From: Erythrobacter sp. ANT-B3C2
GTDB lineage: Bacteria; Pseudomonadota; Alphaproteobacteria; Sphingomonadales; Sphingomonadaceae
Length of the DNA stretch: 64,000 nucleotides
Assembly (NCBI GenBank): GCA_001683845.1
Contig: LXQI01000001.1
Span: 23,376 to 87,375, forward strand
Direction: 5' to 3'
Under the pieces are notes generated by a model. That model worked only from the letters and a program-made list of their open reading frames with translations, was not told the origin of the DNA and did no database searches. Made by a program: the position numbers and the translations under genes. Positions 16,392 through 25,125 of the stretch are shown piece after piece; positions within the stretch are counted from its first letter, which is position 1, and every line of letters starts with the position of its first letter.

Positions 16392-17321
16392 ATGACGGCA
16401 TCGGCAGACGAAGCGAGCGATTCGCCGGACGCGGCCGGATCGGCCGCCAAGCGGGCGCCGTTCATCCTGCTGCTGCGCGAACCCGCGCCGGTGCCGGTGC
16501 TACTGGCGGTGCCGCATGCCGGGCGCGAATACCCGCCCGCACTGTCCGCGCGGATGCGCCAGCCCGAACTCGCCTGCCTGAAGCTGGAGGACCGCTACGT
16601 CGATCTGCTGGCCACCGAGGTGGCCCGCGCTACGGGCGCGGGGCTGCTGGTGGCGCAGGCACCGCGAGCGCTGATCGATCTCAATCGAACGCCCGAAGAC
16701 ATGGACTGGGACATGGTTGCCGGCGGTTCACCCGATCGGGTGACGCGGCTCGCCGCGGGCAGCCGGGCGCGGAGCGGGCTGGGCGTGGTGCCGCGGCGGC
16801 TGCCCGGGATGGGTGAGCTGTGGCGTGGGCGAATGGCGCGGGGCGAGCTTGAGGCGCGACTCGCCGGCGTGCACCGGCCCTACCACACGGCTCTGGCGGC
16901 CTCGCTCGAGCGGCTGCGCGACCAGTGGGGCGCGGCCTTGCTGGTCGACTTGCATTCGATGCCCCCGCTGGGGCCCAAGCGGGGTGCCGATGCGGCGCCC
17001 GATTTCGTGATCGGCGACCGATTTGGAGTATCTTGTGCGGGGCATCTTTCGGCGGCGGCGCTCGACCAGCTGGCGGGCACCGGCCGGGCAGTGGCGCACA
17101 ACCGGCCCTATGCCGGCGGCTATGTGCTCGACCGCCACGGAAATCCAACGCGGGGCCTTCATGCGCTACAGGTGGAGGTGTGCCGCAGCACCTACCTCGA
17201 TGCGCGGCTAAGCGTGCCGGGGGCCGGTTTTGCTGCGGTGGCGCGGGTGCTGGGCGGCCTGATGCGGCGGCTGGCGGGCGAGCTGGCCGCACAGCGTGCA
17301 CCGGCGCAGGCGGCGGAATAG
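16392..17321 (+). CDS. N-formylglutamate amidohydrolase family protein
   Basis: A 309-residue FGase-family (PF05013) metallohydrolase expected to cleave N-formyl-L-glutamate or a related N-acyl amino acid. Family blocks seen are VPHAGREYP near residue 42, LEDRYVDLL, LIDLNRTPEDMD, the catalytic segment LLVDLHSMPP near 195 and NRPYAGGY near 238, followed by LQVEVCRSTYLD. The metal-binding histidines and acidic residues in these blocks are present. It diverges from cpdR with 138 bases between the starts. The first 25 residues are Ala/Asp/Ser-rich and may not be conserved. The true substrate in this organism is uncertain since no hut operon is nearby. Confidence 0.9.
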   Translation: MTASADEASDSPDAAGSAAKRAPFILLLREPAPVPVLLAVPHAGREYPPALSARMRQPELACLKLEDRYVDLLATEVARATGAGLLVAQAPRALIDLNRTPEDMDWDMVAGGSPDRVTRLAAGSRARSGLGVVPRRLPGMGELWRGRMARGELEARLAGVHRPYHTALAASLERLRDQWGAALLVDLHSMPPLGPKRGADAAPDFVIGDRFGVSCAGHLSAAALDQLAGTGRAVAHNRPYAGGYVLDRHGNPTRGLHALQVEVCRSTYLDARLSVPGAGFAAVARVLGGLMRRLAGELAAQRAPAQAAE

Positions 17322-17328
17322 CGGCCAT

Positions 17329-17361
17329 AAAAAACCACCTCTTGCATTGAGCACGAGGTGG
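17329..17361 (-). terminator. Intrinsic terminator of the sRNA candidate / sapC
   Basis: Minus-strand stem CCACCTC...GAGGTGG with a 13-nt loop is followed by six T (plus-strand A at 17329-17334). The U-run is only on the minus strand, so it ends transcription coming from sapC or the small RNA. Confidence 0.88.
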
Positions 17362-17432
17362 CCAAGGTTCAGGGAGGAAGTGCACCTAAGCGCACTTATC
17401 CGGCCGGACCATGAGGGAAGTACCGGCCGAAC
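17329..17432 (-). ncRNA. Candidate CCUCC-motif small RNA (SuhB/mmgR-like) downstream of sapC
   Basis: A compact structured RNA of about 100 nt is predicted on the minus strand. A first hairpin has stem CGGCCGG/CCGGCCG with a loop containing TTCCCTC. A second hairpin has stem AAGTGC/GCACTT. A single-stranded CCTCCCTGAACC follows, then a terminator stem CCACCTC/GAGGTGG with six T. A promoter-like pair TTGCAA (17461-17466) and TAGCTA (17439-17444), 16 nt apart, lies directly upstream. Exposed CCUCC-type anti-Shine-Dalgarno motifs are characteristic of alphaproteobacterial regulatory RNAs such as mmgR/SuhB. The 5' end is estimated from the promoter. It could alternatively be just the structured 3' UTR of sapC. 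Confidence 0.6.
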
Positions 17433-17438
17433 GCCCCA

Positions 17439-17466
17439 TAGCTAGGAAATATGCGGGCCATTGCAA
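17439..17466 (-). promoter_or_regulatory. Possible promoter of the sRNA candidate
   Basis: On the minus strand TTGCAA is followed after 16 nt by TAGCTA, and a G-rich start region follows about 6 nt later. The spacing fits a housekeeping promoter; the -10 match is only fair. Confidence 0.45.
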
Positions 17467-17579
17467 GACCGCACTTGCGGCACGCCTCAAACCCGGAGCG
17501 GCCTGTCGCTGCGGGAGCGAAGCGGGCCGGTACCGCCGCTTGCTTAGGGTGCCCCCAGGCGGTTGCCCGGGGTCTGGCG

Positions 17580-18398
17580 TCACCCTGCGGGTTGGGGCTC
17601 GAAACCGCCCCCGTTGACCGCTGGAGAGCCAATGTTGGGCGCGCCGGGCCCCTTGCCCTGTGCCGACTGCCGGGCGAAGATCACCCGCATCAGGTCGAGC
17701 GAGAACAGATGCGCGAACAGCAGCGGCAGGAGGCCGTTCTCGTTCCACTTGCGCAGCTGGTCTCCCCGCAGCTCACGTAGCTTCTCCTGGTTCACCATGC
17801 GGAAGCCGCGATAGATGTACGGCTGGTCGGGGTTGTCGTTGCGCTGGATGGCCACTTCGCCGTCCATCAGCAGCTCGGCCTTCATGATCTCCTCGACGAA
17901 GGCCTGGGTGCGCAGGCCCGCTTCCTCGAACTTTTCGCAGAATTCGAGCAGCGCCTTCGTGTGCCCGCTCGGCTGGTCAGCATCGAACAGGCCATGGCCT
18001 TCGTCGAACTCGCCGACGAGGTCGGTCGTCGGGTCGAAGCACAGCGACATCTGGTCGCTGCCGGATTGCAGCTTGGCGAGCAGGAACGGGTACCGGCGAA
18101 CATAGGCGGGGACGTAGAAATCCTCCGTTGCGCGCCCTTCGTCATCGAAGAACACGTTGATACCCTCGTTGAGGCCCATCAGCGCCAGCGGCACGGGCTT
18201 CTCGCCGGCCGAGAAGACGATCGGAAAATGGCGGTGGGCCTGCGCGAACTCGTCCACCGTCAGCGGAACGGCATGCTGGCTGCTGACCCACGGTGCGCGG
18301 TCGGTCGAGCGGGCGTGCCAGGCCGCATGGTCGCGGCTGTTGAGCGGCATCAGGTCCTGGTAGAACAGTGGCAGGGTCGGTTGCGGCACGCTGGCCAT
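17580..18398 (-). CDS. SapC family protein
   Basis: A 272-residue protein of the SapC family (PF07277), named for an S-layer-associated protein of Campylobacter; the family is common in Sphingomonadales, often near TonB-dependent receptors or tryptophan halogenases, but its role is unsettled. Hallmark segments are PLNSRDHAAWH near residue 17, HRHFPIVFSAGEKPVPLALMG, the FYVPAYVRRYPFLLA block near 95, and the C-terminal GFRMVNQEKLRELRG. No signal peptide or membrane helix is evident. The start MASVPQPTLPLFY at 18398 follows AGAGAGA-type purines and matches the family start; the open frame extends further upstream without conservation. The structured RNA described downstream lies in its 3' region. 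Confidence 0.88.
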   Translation of the reverse strand: MASVPQPTLPLFYQDLMPLNSRDHAAWHARSTDRAPWVSSQHAVPLTVDEFAQAHRHFPIVFSAGEKPVPLALMGLNEGINVFFDDEGRATEDFYVPAYVRRYPFLLAKLQSGSDQMSLCFDPTTDLVGEFDEGHGLFDADQPSGHTKALLEFCEKFEEAGLRTQAFVEEIMKAELLMDGEVAIQRNDNPDQPYIYRGFRMVNQEKLRELRGDQLRKWNENGLLPLLFAHLFSLDLMRVIFARQSAQGKGPGAPNIGSPAVNGGGFEPQPAG

Positions 18399-18564
18399 GG
18401 ATCTCTCTCCGCTTGGTCCGGGTGGGGCCTTTCCGCCTCGCCCGGCCTCGTGAGCCTCGGGAGGGCAGGGCGGTGGCCCGCTGCGAGCGCGCGGCATAGA
18501 AGCGCTGCGCCCCGCGCGCAAGCCGGGGCGCTCGGGGAGCCCGGGCGAGCTCTCACGGCGCGGG

Positions 18565-20001
18565 CTAAGGAAGGGGCGGGGGGACCAGCTTGCCCGGGTT
18601 GAGCAGGCCGTGGGGATCGAGCGCCTGCTTCACCGCGCGCAGCACGGCCAGCCGCACCGGATCGCCAAGTCGGGCGAGCTCAGCGAGCTTCATCTGGCCG
18701 ATGCCGTGCTCGGCGCTGATCGAGCCCTGCCAGCGGGTGACGCAATCGTAGACGAAGGCGCTGATCTCCTTGCCCTCGCTCCGCTCCCAGACGCCGCGCT
18801 CGGCGCCCGGAGGGGCGAGCACGTGGAAGTGGACATTGCCATCACCCAGATGGCCGAAGGCGAGGGCGGTGGTGCCAAGGAAGCGTTGCTCGGTGGCGGG
18901 CACCGTCTCGGCGATGAATTCGGCCATGCAGGCGACCGGCACCGCGATATCGTGTTGCATCGCCGGTCCGAACGCGCGCTCGGCGGCGGAGATCTCATCG
19001 CGCAGGGTCCAGAATGCCTGCGCTTGCGCCTCGCTGGCGGCGATTGTCGCATCCTCCACCAGCCCTGCCTCCCACGCGCTTTCGAGCAGCTGTCGAGCGA
19101 GCGGGGGCAGCGCCTGCGCTTGCTCTGCGTCGGCGGCCAGCTCGATCAGGGCGTGCCATTCGTGCGTGCCGCCAAGTGGAGCGCGCGCGCCGGGCACATG
19201 GGCGAGCACCGCATCGAGGCAGTGGCGCGGCAGGACCTCAAACCCTTCGAGCGCCTCACCCGCCAACGCTTGGGTGTGGAGCAGCAGCCTGCGTGCATCG
19301 TGGATGGTGCCAAGTCCCACCCACAGCACCGCGCGCTCCGCCAAAGCGGGGAGCAGGCGCAGGGTGGCCGCGGTGACGATCCCTAGAGTGCCCTCCGAGC
19401 CGATCAGCAGCTGCTTCAGATCAGGCCCGCGGTTGTCCTTCTTCAGCGCGGTCAGCAGATCCAGCACCGAGCCATCCGCCAGCACTGCCTCCAGCCCAAG
19501 CACCTGCGCGCGCATCGAGCCGTGGCGCAGCACCTGCGTGCCGCCGGCATTGGTGGCGACCAACCCGCCGATCGTGGCCGAGCCCCTGCCGCCGAGCGTG
19601 AGCGGAAAGCGCAAGCCCTGCGCCGCGGCTGCCTCTTGCAGCACCTGCAGGACCACCCCGGCTTCGCACACTGCCTCGCGCGCATTGCAGTCGAGCCGGC
19701 GGATCGTGTTCATCCGGCGCAGCGAGAGCAGCAGCGCGCTGCCGCTCGCATCGGGCGTGGCGCCGCCGGACATACCGCTGTTCCCGCCCTGGGGGACGAT
19801 CGGCACGCGATGCTGCGCGCACAGCCGCACCAGCTGCGCCAGTTCGGCGGTCGAGGCGGGGGCGGCCAGCGCCAGCGCGGCGCCGGTGTAGCGCCCGCGC
19901 CAGTCGGTTAGCCAGGGCGCCATCAGCCCTGCATCGGCGGTGAGGCCGCGCTCGCCCAGCAATGCGGCGGCCTGCTCCAGGAATCTCGCCCGATCATCCA
20001 T
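18565..20001 (-). CDS. FAD-linked oxidase, GlcD/D-2-hydroxyglutarate dehydrogenase-like
   Basis: A 478-residue flavoenzyme of the FAD_binding_4 plus FAD-oxidase C-terminal domain type, which oxidises D-2-hydroxyacids such as D-lactate, glycolate or D-2-hydroxyglutarate. The PCMH-type FAD domain shows VPQGGNSGMSGGATPD near residue 70, GGRGSATIGGLVATNAGG near 140 and GSEGTLGIVTAATLR near 205. The C-terminal domain has FGHLGDGNVHFHV, whose histidines bind metal, and SAEHGIGQMK near the end. The start MDDRARFLEQAAALLG was preferred over one 12 codons upstream because homologues begin near this point. The exact hydroxyacid is not inferable. The neighbour sapC is on the same strand, 166 nt downstream. 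Confidence 0.88.
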   Translation of the reverse strand: MDDRARFLEQAAALLGERGLTADAGLMAPWLTDWRGRYTGAALALAAPASTAELAQLVRLCAQHRVPIVPQGGNSGMSGGATPDASGSALLLSLRRMNTIRRLDCNAREAVCEAGVVLQVLQEAAAAQGLRFPLTLGGRGSATIGGLVATNAGGTQVLRHGSMRAQVLGLEAVLADGSVLDLLTALKKDNRGPDLKQLLIGSEGTLGIVTAATLRLLPALAERAVLWVGLGTIHDARRLLLHTQALAGEALEGFEVLPRHCLDAVLAHVPGARAPLGGTHEWHALIELAADAEQAQALPPLARQLLESAWEAGLVEDATIAASEAQAQAFWTLRDEISAAERAFGPAMQHDIAVPVACMAEFIAETVPATEQRFLGTTALAFGHLGDGNVHFHVLAPPGAERGVWERSEGKEISAFVYDCVTRWQGSISAEHGIGQMKLAELARLGDPVRLAVLRAVKQALDPHGLLNPGKLVPPPLP

Positions 20002-20142
20002 CCGCCAGTTCTTGCCAGCGAGTGAGGGCGCCGCCAAGGTTCAGCCGCTATTCAATCGGGTGCCAGCAGACCGCGCGGCTTCAAACACTGTCGCCCCTGG
20101 CCCACCCGGCCCGCCCGCACCGCCAAAACGATCGCTGCCCGG

Positions 20143-20721
20143 ATGATTCCCTCCGCCGCTCTCCTCGCCCTGCTGGCCCTGTTCGCCCCGGCGGGCGCCG
20201 AGGCTCCGCGCGAGCTGTCGGAGGAGGCGCGGGCGGCTCCGTTGCCCGCCGAGGGGAAGCTGGGCCCGCTTGGCTTCCGCGCGCCGGCGCCCGAGCCGTG
20301 GCGCGCGCTGGCGGATGCACTGCGCCCACCGCCGGCCCGACAGGTGCGGATCGAACAGCGGGTGATCATCCGCATCTCGCCCAACCCATCGCGATCGCGC
20401 GAGCGGATGATGGCCGAGTTCTCCGGTCGCGCTGCGCGCCAGGGATATTTGGAGGAGCCGATGGACGGTTGTCTGGCGGTGGAGGGGATCGCCGGGGTCC
20501 AGCCGAGCCGGCCCGGCCGGTTGCTGCTGTTCATGCGCGACCGGCGCGTACTCAGCGCCTCACTGGAGCGCAGCTGCAACGCAGCTGATTTCTACTCCGG
20601 CTTCTATGTCGAGCGCAGCGCCGATGGAGCGCTGTGCCCGCTCCGCGATCGGCTGCAATCGCGCTCCGGCGCAAGCTGCCGGATCTCGCAGTTCAACCGG
20701 CTGGTGGAAGGGCGCGATTGA
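20143..20721 (+). CDS. Secreted hypothetical protein
   Basis: A 192-residue protein with an N-terminal signal peptide (MIPSAALLALLALFAPAGAEA) and no domain I can name. The mature part is Arg-, Ala- and Pro-rich with a conserved-looking central block (VRIEQRVIIRISPNP, then MMAEFSGRAARQGYLEEP) and four cysteines (DGCLA, RSCNA, ALCPL, ASCRI), which could form periplasmic disulfides. Similar proteins appear to be restricted to Sphingomonadales in my memory, but I cannot verify that. It lies between the divergent FAD oxidase and a DEAD-box helicase, with no clear operon partner. Confidence 0.72.
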   Translation: MIPSAALLALLALFAPAGAEAPRELSEEARAAPLPAEGKLGPLGFRAPAPEPWRALADALRPPPARQVRIEQRVIIRISPNPSRSRERMMAEFSGRAARQGYLEEPMDGCLAVEGIAGVQPSRPGRLLLFMRDRRVLSASLERSCNAADFYSGFYVERSADGALCPLRDRLQSRSGASCRISQFNRLVEGRD

Positions 20722-20846
20722 AGCTTTGGCGTTGACTCCGGCTGCATCGGTGCATAGGGCGCCGGTGGCGGTGGCCCCGAGGGGCCGCGCCGTTCCCATT
20801 GCACCATCCCGCGTGTCATCGCGGCCAAGCCGGACAATTTGCCCGC

Positions 20847-22349
20847 ATGAATTTCGCCGATCTGGGCCTGTCTGAAGAGTTGCTGCGGGCGGTGGAAGCG
20901 GCCGGCTATACCGAGCCGACGCCCATCCAGGCACAGGCGATCCCGCTCATCCACATGATGAAGGATCTGATCGCGGTCGCCCAGACCGGGACGGGCAAGA
21001 CCGCCAGCTTCGTGCTGCCGATGATCGACGTGCTCGCATCGGGCCGACGCCGGGCGCGCATGCCGCGCTCGCTGATCCTCGAACCCACGCGCGAACTGGC
21101 GATGCAGGTGGCCGAGAATTTCGAGAAATACGGCGTCAACCACGATCTCTCGATGGCGCTGCTGATCGGCGGCGTGCAGATGGGCGACCAGGTGCGCCGG
21201 CTGGATGAGGGCGTCGACGTGCTGATTGCCACGCCCGGGCGGCTGATGGACCTGTTCGGGCGCGGCAAGATCATGCTGAACGGCTGCGAGCTGCTGGTGA
21301 TCGACGAGGCAGACCGGATGCTCGATATGGGCTTCATCCCCGATATCGAGTTCATCTGCGAGAAGCTGCCGACCACGCGTCAGACGCTGTTGTTCTCGGC
21401 CACGATGCCGGGCCCAATCAAGAAGCTGGCCGACCGCTTCCTGAGCAACCCGCGCTATATCGAGATGGCGCGGCCCGCGACGGCGAACATCAACATCGCA
21501 CAGGCCAAGGTGCACGTGTCCGCCCGGGGCAAACGCGACCTCCTCATGGACTTCCTGCGCAGCGAGGAGGTGACCACCGCAATGGTGTTCGCCAACCGCA
21601 AGACCACGGTGCGCGATCTCAACAAGAGCCTCCAGCGCAGCGGCTTTGCCAGCAGCGAGATCCACGGCGACATGGACCAGCCGAGCCGAATGGCCGAGCT
21701 CGACCGTTTCAAGAAGGGCGAGGTCAACATCCTCGTCGCCAGCGACGTGGCCGCGCGTGGGCTCGACATCAAGGGCGTGAGCCACGTGTTCAATTTCGAC
21801 ACGCCCTGGCACCCTGACGATTACATCCACCGGATTGGCCGCACCGGGCGCGCCGGCGCGAAGGGCCAAGCCTTCACTTTCGTCACTCCGGAAGATGCCG
21901 AGGCGATCGCCAACGTCGAGAAGCTGACCGGGATCGACATTCCGCTGTTCACGATGAGCCCCACCGGCGAGGCAGAGGCGCCCCGGTCGGGCGGCCGGGC
22001 GGAGGCGGTCGAGCGGGCCGAGCCCGCAAGCCGTGGCCGTGGCGGCCGACGCTCGGAAGAGAAACCGCGCCGGCAGCCGGCAGCGCTCGAGCAGGAGCCC
22101 CGGCCAGAGCGGGGCTCCAGGGGCAGGCCCGCTCCCGAACCCATGCGCGAGAGCGAGCCCAAGCCCGAGCGGCAGCCGCGCGCTGCCGCGCCAGCGCCCA
22201 CTCCGCCCGCCGCGCGGCCGCTGGCCTCGGCGCCGCCTCTCGTGCCCACGCCGGCTCCGCGGCGCGAGGGAGATGGGGAGGAGGACCGCGGCGCGCCTGG
22301 CGAGTGGAACGGGCCGGTGCCCGGTTTTCTAGGCAAATCGGCGCTCTGA
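20847..22349 (+). CDS. DEAD-box ATP-dependent RNA helicase, RhlE-like
   Basis: A 500-residue RNA helicase. Conserved motifs in order are the Q motif (FADLGLSEELLRAVEAAGY, PTPIQAQAIP), motif I AQTGTGKT near residue 48, PTRELA, DEAD near 150, SAT, then in domain 2 ARGLD and HRIGRTGRAG near residue 330. After about residue 385 comes a low-complexity Arg/Glu/Pro/Ala-rich tail, typical of bacterial RhlE proteins and likely to mediate RNA binding. The start MNFADLGL at 20847 is the family start; an in-frame ATG 16 codons earlier lies in poorly conserved sequence. It would remodel rRNA or mRNA during ribosome assembly or decay. Confidence 0.92.
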   Translation: MNFADLGLSEELLRAVEAAGYTEPTPIQAQAIPLIHMMKDLIAVAQTGTGKTASFVLPMIDVLASGRRRARMPRSLILEPTRELAMQVAENFEKYGVNHDLSMALLIGGVQMGDQVRRLDEGVDVLIATPGRLMDLFGRGKIMLNGCELLVIDEADRMLDMGFIPDIEFICEKLPTTRQTLLFSATMPGPIKKLADRFLSNPRYIEMARPATANINIAQAKVHVSARGKRDLLMDFLRSEEVTTAMVFANRKTTVRDLNKSLQRSGFASSEIHGDMDQPSRMAELDRFKKGEVNILVASDVAARGLDIKGVSHVFNFDTPWHPDDYIHRIGRTGRAGAKGQAFTFVTPEDAEAIANVEKLTGIDIPLFTMSPTGEAEAPRSGGRAEAVERAEPASRGRGGRRSEEKPRRQPAALEQEPRPERGSRGRPAPEPMRESEPKPERQPRAAAPAPTPPAARPLASAPPLVPTPAPRREGDGEEDRGAPGEWNGPVPGFLGKSAL

Positions 22350-22687
22350 CGCTCGACGGCAGGACTGCGTGGCGCTTTTCGTTTCGCCGACGCGGCAAAG
22401 CAGGAGGGCTCTCGGCGCGTCTCCCTTCCGAGTTCGCTCGATCGCGGGGCAGGCGCGGTCGCCAGCGATCTGGTAAACCTGAAAAGCAGCGCAGCAGTCG
22501 CCCGTTCGGTCTCGCTCCGGGCTGACCCACGCGTGGCGTTGCGATCCGATACGCAATGACCCCCAGCTGACCCAGTGGGGGTCGGACTGCGGTTTCAAGC
22601 AGTTCCGGCCCGTGCGCCGCGCGGCAGGATCGTTGCGAGATCGGCGTCCTGCGCTCTGCGGGCGCGCCGGCCGAATGGTCGCCCCAC
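22350..22687. other. Intergenic stretch with inverted repeats
   Basis: No gene seen in 338 bases between the convergent helicase genes. A clean inverted repeat GACCCCC/GGGGGTC (22558-22583) has an 11-nt loop but no T-tract on either side. Just upstream is a weaker GCGTTGCG/CGCAATG pair. They may serve as a shared transcription barrier. Confidence 0.4.
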
Positions 22688-24997
22688 CTAGCCGGCAAGT
22701 TTCACAAAGCTGTCGATCACCCGCTTGAGGCCGCTGCTCTCAAACTCGATTTCGAGCTTGTTGCCCTCCTGCCCGATCACCGCGCCATAGCCGAACTTGT
22801 CGTGAAACACGCGCATGCCCGGCGTGATGTCGCTGCGCGCCTGGGCGGCGAAGCTGGCGGCGCTTCGGGTGTTCTCACGGATGCGCGCAGGAGCGGTTTC
22901 GTAGCCGGTGGCGAGCGCGCGCTGCCATCCGGGGCCGCGCTGCTGGGCGCGCTGCGGCGCAGCGGCGGAGAGGTGAGCGAAGGGATCTTCGGTCTCGGTC
23001 CAATTGGCGCGCCAGAGCGAGGCACCGCCTGTGAGCGTGGTCTCCCTCTCGACATGCTCGGCCGGCAGCTCGCCGACAAAGCGGCTGGGAATGGAGCTGG
23101 TCCACTGGCCGTAGATGCGGCGGTTGGCAGCATGCAGGATGGTGCAGCGCCGCCGCGCCCGGGTGATCGCGACATAGGCCAGCCGTCGCTCTTCCTCCAG
23201 ACTTGCCAGCCCGCCCTCGTCAAGAGCGCGCTGGCTGGGGAACACGCCCTCTTCCCAACCGGGCAAGAACAGCTGGTCGAATTCCAGCCCCTTGGCCGCG
23301 TGGATGGTCATGATGGTGACCTTCTGCGCCTCGTCGGCCGCGTCGTTCTCCATCACCAGGCTCACATGTTCAAGGAAATCGCCCAGCGTGGCATATTCCT
23401 CCATCGCGCGGGCTAGTTCGGCGAGGTTCTCCGCGCGGCCGGTGCTTTCGGCGGTGCGATCGGCCTTCAGCATCGCGTCGTAGCCGGAATCGGCTAGCAC
23501 GTTGCGCAATAGCTCGGCCGGGGTGACCTGTTCGGCCAACTCGCGCCAGCCGAGAAAATGGCGCATCAGCGCGCCGATCGTGGCGGCGGCGCGGGCGGGC
23601 AGCTCGTCGCTATCGGCCAGCTGGAGCGAGGCAGCGGCGAGCGGCAGGCCGGTGGCGCGGGCATGTTCGTGCATCCGCGAGAGGGTTTTGGCGCCGAGCC
23701 CGCGCTTGGGCTGGTTGTGGATGCGCTCGAAGGCGAGATCGTCGGCCGGGCTGGCGATAACCCTGAGATAGGCCAGCGCGTCGCGGATTTCGGCGCGTTC
23801 GTAGAAGCGGAAGCCGCCGACGATGCGGTAATTGAGGCCGATCTGGATGAAGCGATCCTCGATCTCTCGCGTCTGATATTGAGCGCGCACGAGGATGGCG
23901 ATGCGATCGAGCGGCGCGCCTTCGCGCTCCAGACGCTCGATGTCCTCGCCGATGCGGCGGGCTTCCTCCGGCCCGTCCCATACTCCGATCACGCGCAGCT
24001 TGTCGCCGCCGCCCGCCTCGGTCCACAAGGTCTTGCCGAGGCGCTCGGAATTGGCGGCGATGAGGCCGGAGGCGGCGGCGAGGATCTGCGGGGTGGAGCG
24101 GTAGTTCTGCTCCAGCCGGATCACCGCTGCGCCGGGGAAATCCTTTTCGAACCGCAGGATATTCGCCACTTCCGCCCCGCGCCAGGAGTAGATGGACTGG
24201 TCGTCATCGCCCACCACGCAGATGTTCTTGCGCTCCTGCGCCAGCAGCCGCAGCCACAGGTACTGGACCGCGTTGGTGTCCTGATATTCGTCCACCAGAA
24301 CGTATTTGAAACGGCGTTGATAGGCTTCCAAAACGTCCCGATTGCGGCGCAGAACGTTCTGCATGTGCAGCAGAAGGTCACCGAAATCGCAGGCGTTCAG
24401 CGCGATCAGGCGCTGCTGGTAGCGCTCGTACAGCCGCTGGCCGCTGCCATTGGCGAAGCTCTCGTTCTCGCCGGCATCCAGTTCGGAGGGGTTGAGGCCG
24501 CGGTTTTTCCAGCGGTCCACCAGCCCGGCAAGCTGGCGGGCGGGCCAGCGCTTCTCGTCCAGCCCGGCTTCGACGATCAGCTGCTTCATCAACCGCAGCT
24601 GATCGTCCGTGTCGATGATGGTGTAATTGCTCTGCAACCCCACCAGTTCGGCGTGTTTGCGGAGCATCCTGGCGCAGATTGAATGGAAGGTGCCGAGCCA
24701 CGGCATGCCCTCTACCTCGTCGCCGATCAGCCGGCCGACCCGCTCGCGCATCTCGCGCGCGGCGCGGTTGGTGAAGGTGACGCACAGGATTTCGCTGGGC
24801 CAGGCGCGCCGGGTGCCCACCAGCCAGGCGAGCCGGGCTGTCAAGGCAGCGGTTTTCCCCGTGCCGGCGCCCGCGAGCATCAGCACCGGGCCCTCTGTGG
24901 TCAGCACCGCCTCGCGCTGTGGGGGGTTGAGCCGGGCAAGCCATGCAGGGGCCTGTTCGGCAGGCGGGTCGACAGCGGGAAGGGAAGGCGGCGTCAC
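22688..24997 (-). CDS. uvrD: UvrD/PcrA-type ATP-dependent DNA helicase
   Basis: A superfamily 1A 3'-5' DNA helicase of about 769 residues. Motifs in order are the Q motif with LNPPQREAVLTTEGP, Walker A GAGTGKTAALTARL, motif Ia FTNRAAREMRER, motif II VDEYQDTN, motif III GDDDQSIYSWRGA, motif IV RLEQNYRST, motif V TIHAAKGLEFD and motif VI YVAITRARRR. The extreme C-terminus (VFHDKFGYGAVIG...) is the Tudor-like RNA-polymerase-binding domain of UvrD/PcrA. A GTG start at 24997 (VTPPSLPAVDPP) fits homologues; a TTG at 25042 would add 15 residues. It acts in nucleotide-excision and mismatch repair. It is convergent with the DEAD-box helicase gene and divergent from the repeat protein. Confidence 0.93.
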   Translation of the reverse strand: MTPPSLPAVDPPAEQAPAWLARLNPPQREAVLTTEGPVLMLAGAGTGKTAALTARLAWLVGTRRAWPSEILCVTFTNRAAREMRERVGRLIGDEVEGMPWLGTFHSICARMLRKHAELVGLQSNYTIIDTDDQLRLMKQLIVEAGLDEKRWPARQLAGLVDRWKNRGLNPSELDAGENESFANGSGQRLYERYQQRLIALNACDFGDLLLHMQNVLRRNRDVLEAYQRRFKYVLVDEYQDTNAVQYLWLRLLAQERKNICVVGDDDQSIYSWRGAEVANILRFEKDFPGAAVIRLEQNYRSTPQILAAASGLIAANSERLGKTLWTEAGGGDKLRVIGVWDGPEEARRIGEDIERLEREGAPLDRIAILVRAQYQTREIEDRFIQIGLNYRIVGGFRFYERAEIRDALAYLRVIASPADDLAFERIHNQPKRGLGAKTLSRMHEHARATGLPLAAASLQLADSDELPARAAATIGALMRHFLGWRELAEQVTPAELLRNVLADSGYDAMLKADRTAESTGRAENLAELARAMEEYATLGDFLEHVSLVMENDAADEAQKVTIMTIHAAKGLEFDQLFLPGWEEGVFPSQRALDEGGLASLEEERRLAYVAITRARRRCTILHAANRRIYGQWTSSIPSRFVGELPAEHVERETTLTGGASLWRANWTETEDPFAHLSAAAPQRAQQRGPGWQRALATGYETAPARIRENTRSAASFAAQARSDITPGMRVFHDKFGYGAVIGQEGNKLEIEFESSGLKRVIDSFVKLAG

Positions 24998-25125
24998 CCG
25001 CGAACAGCTAGGGAACAACACTTCACCGCGCAAGACTTGCAACCCGGCGCCTTGTTGGAACCGCCGGTATCGCTCGCTGGTTCGGGTAACATCACACCTG
25101 TATACTTAATCGCAAGGATCATTTC

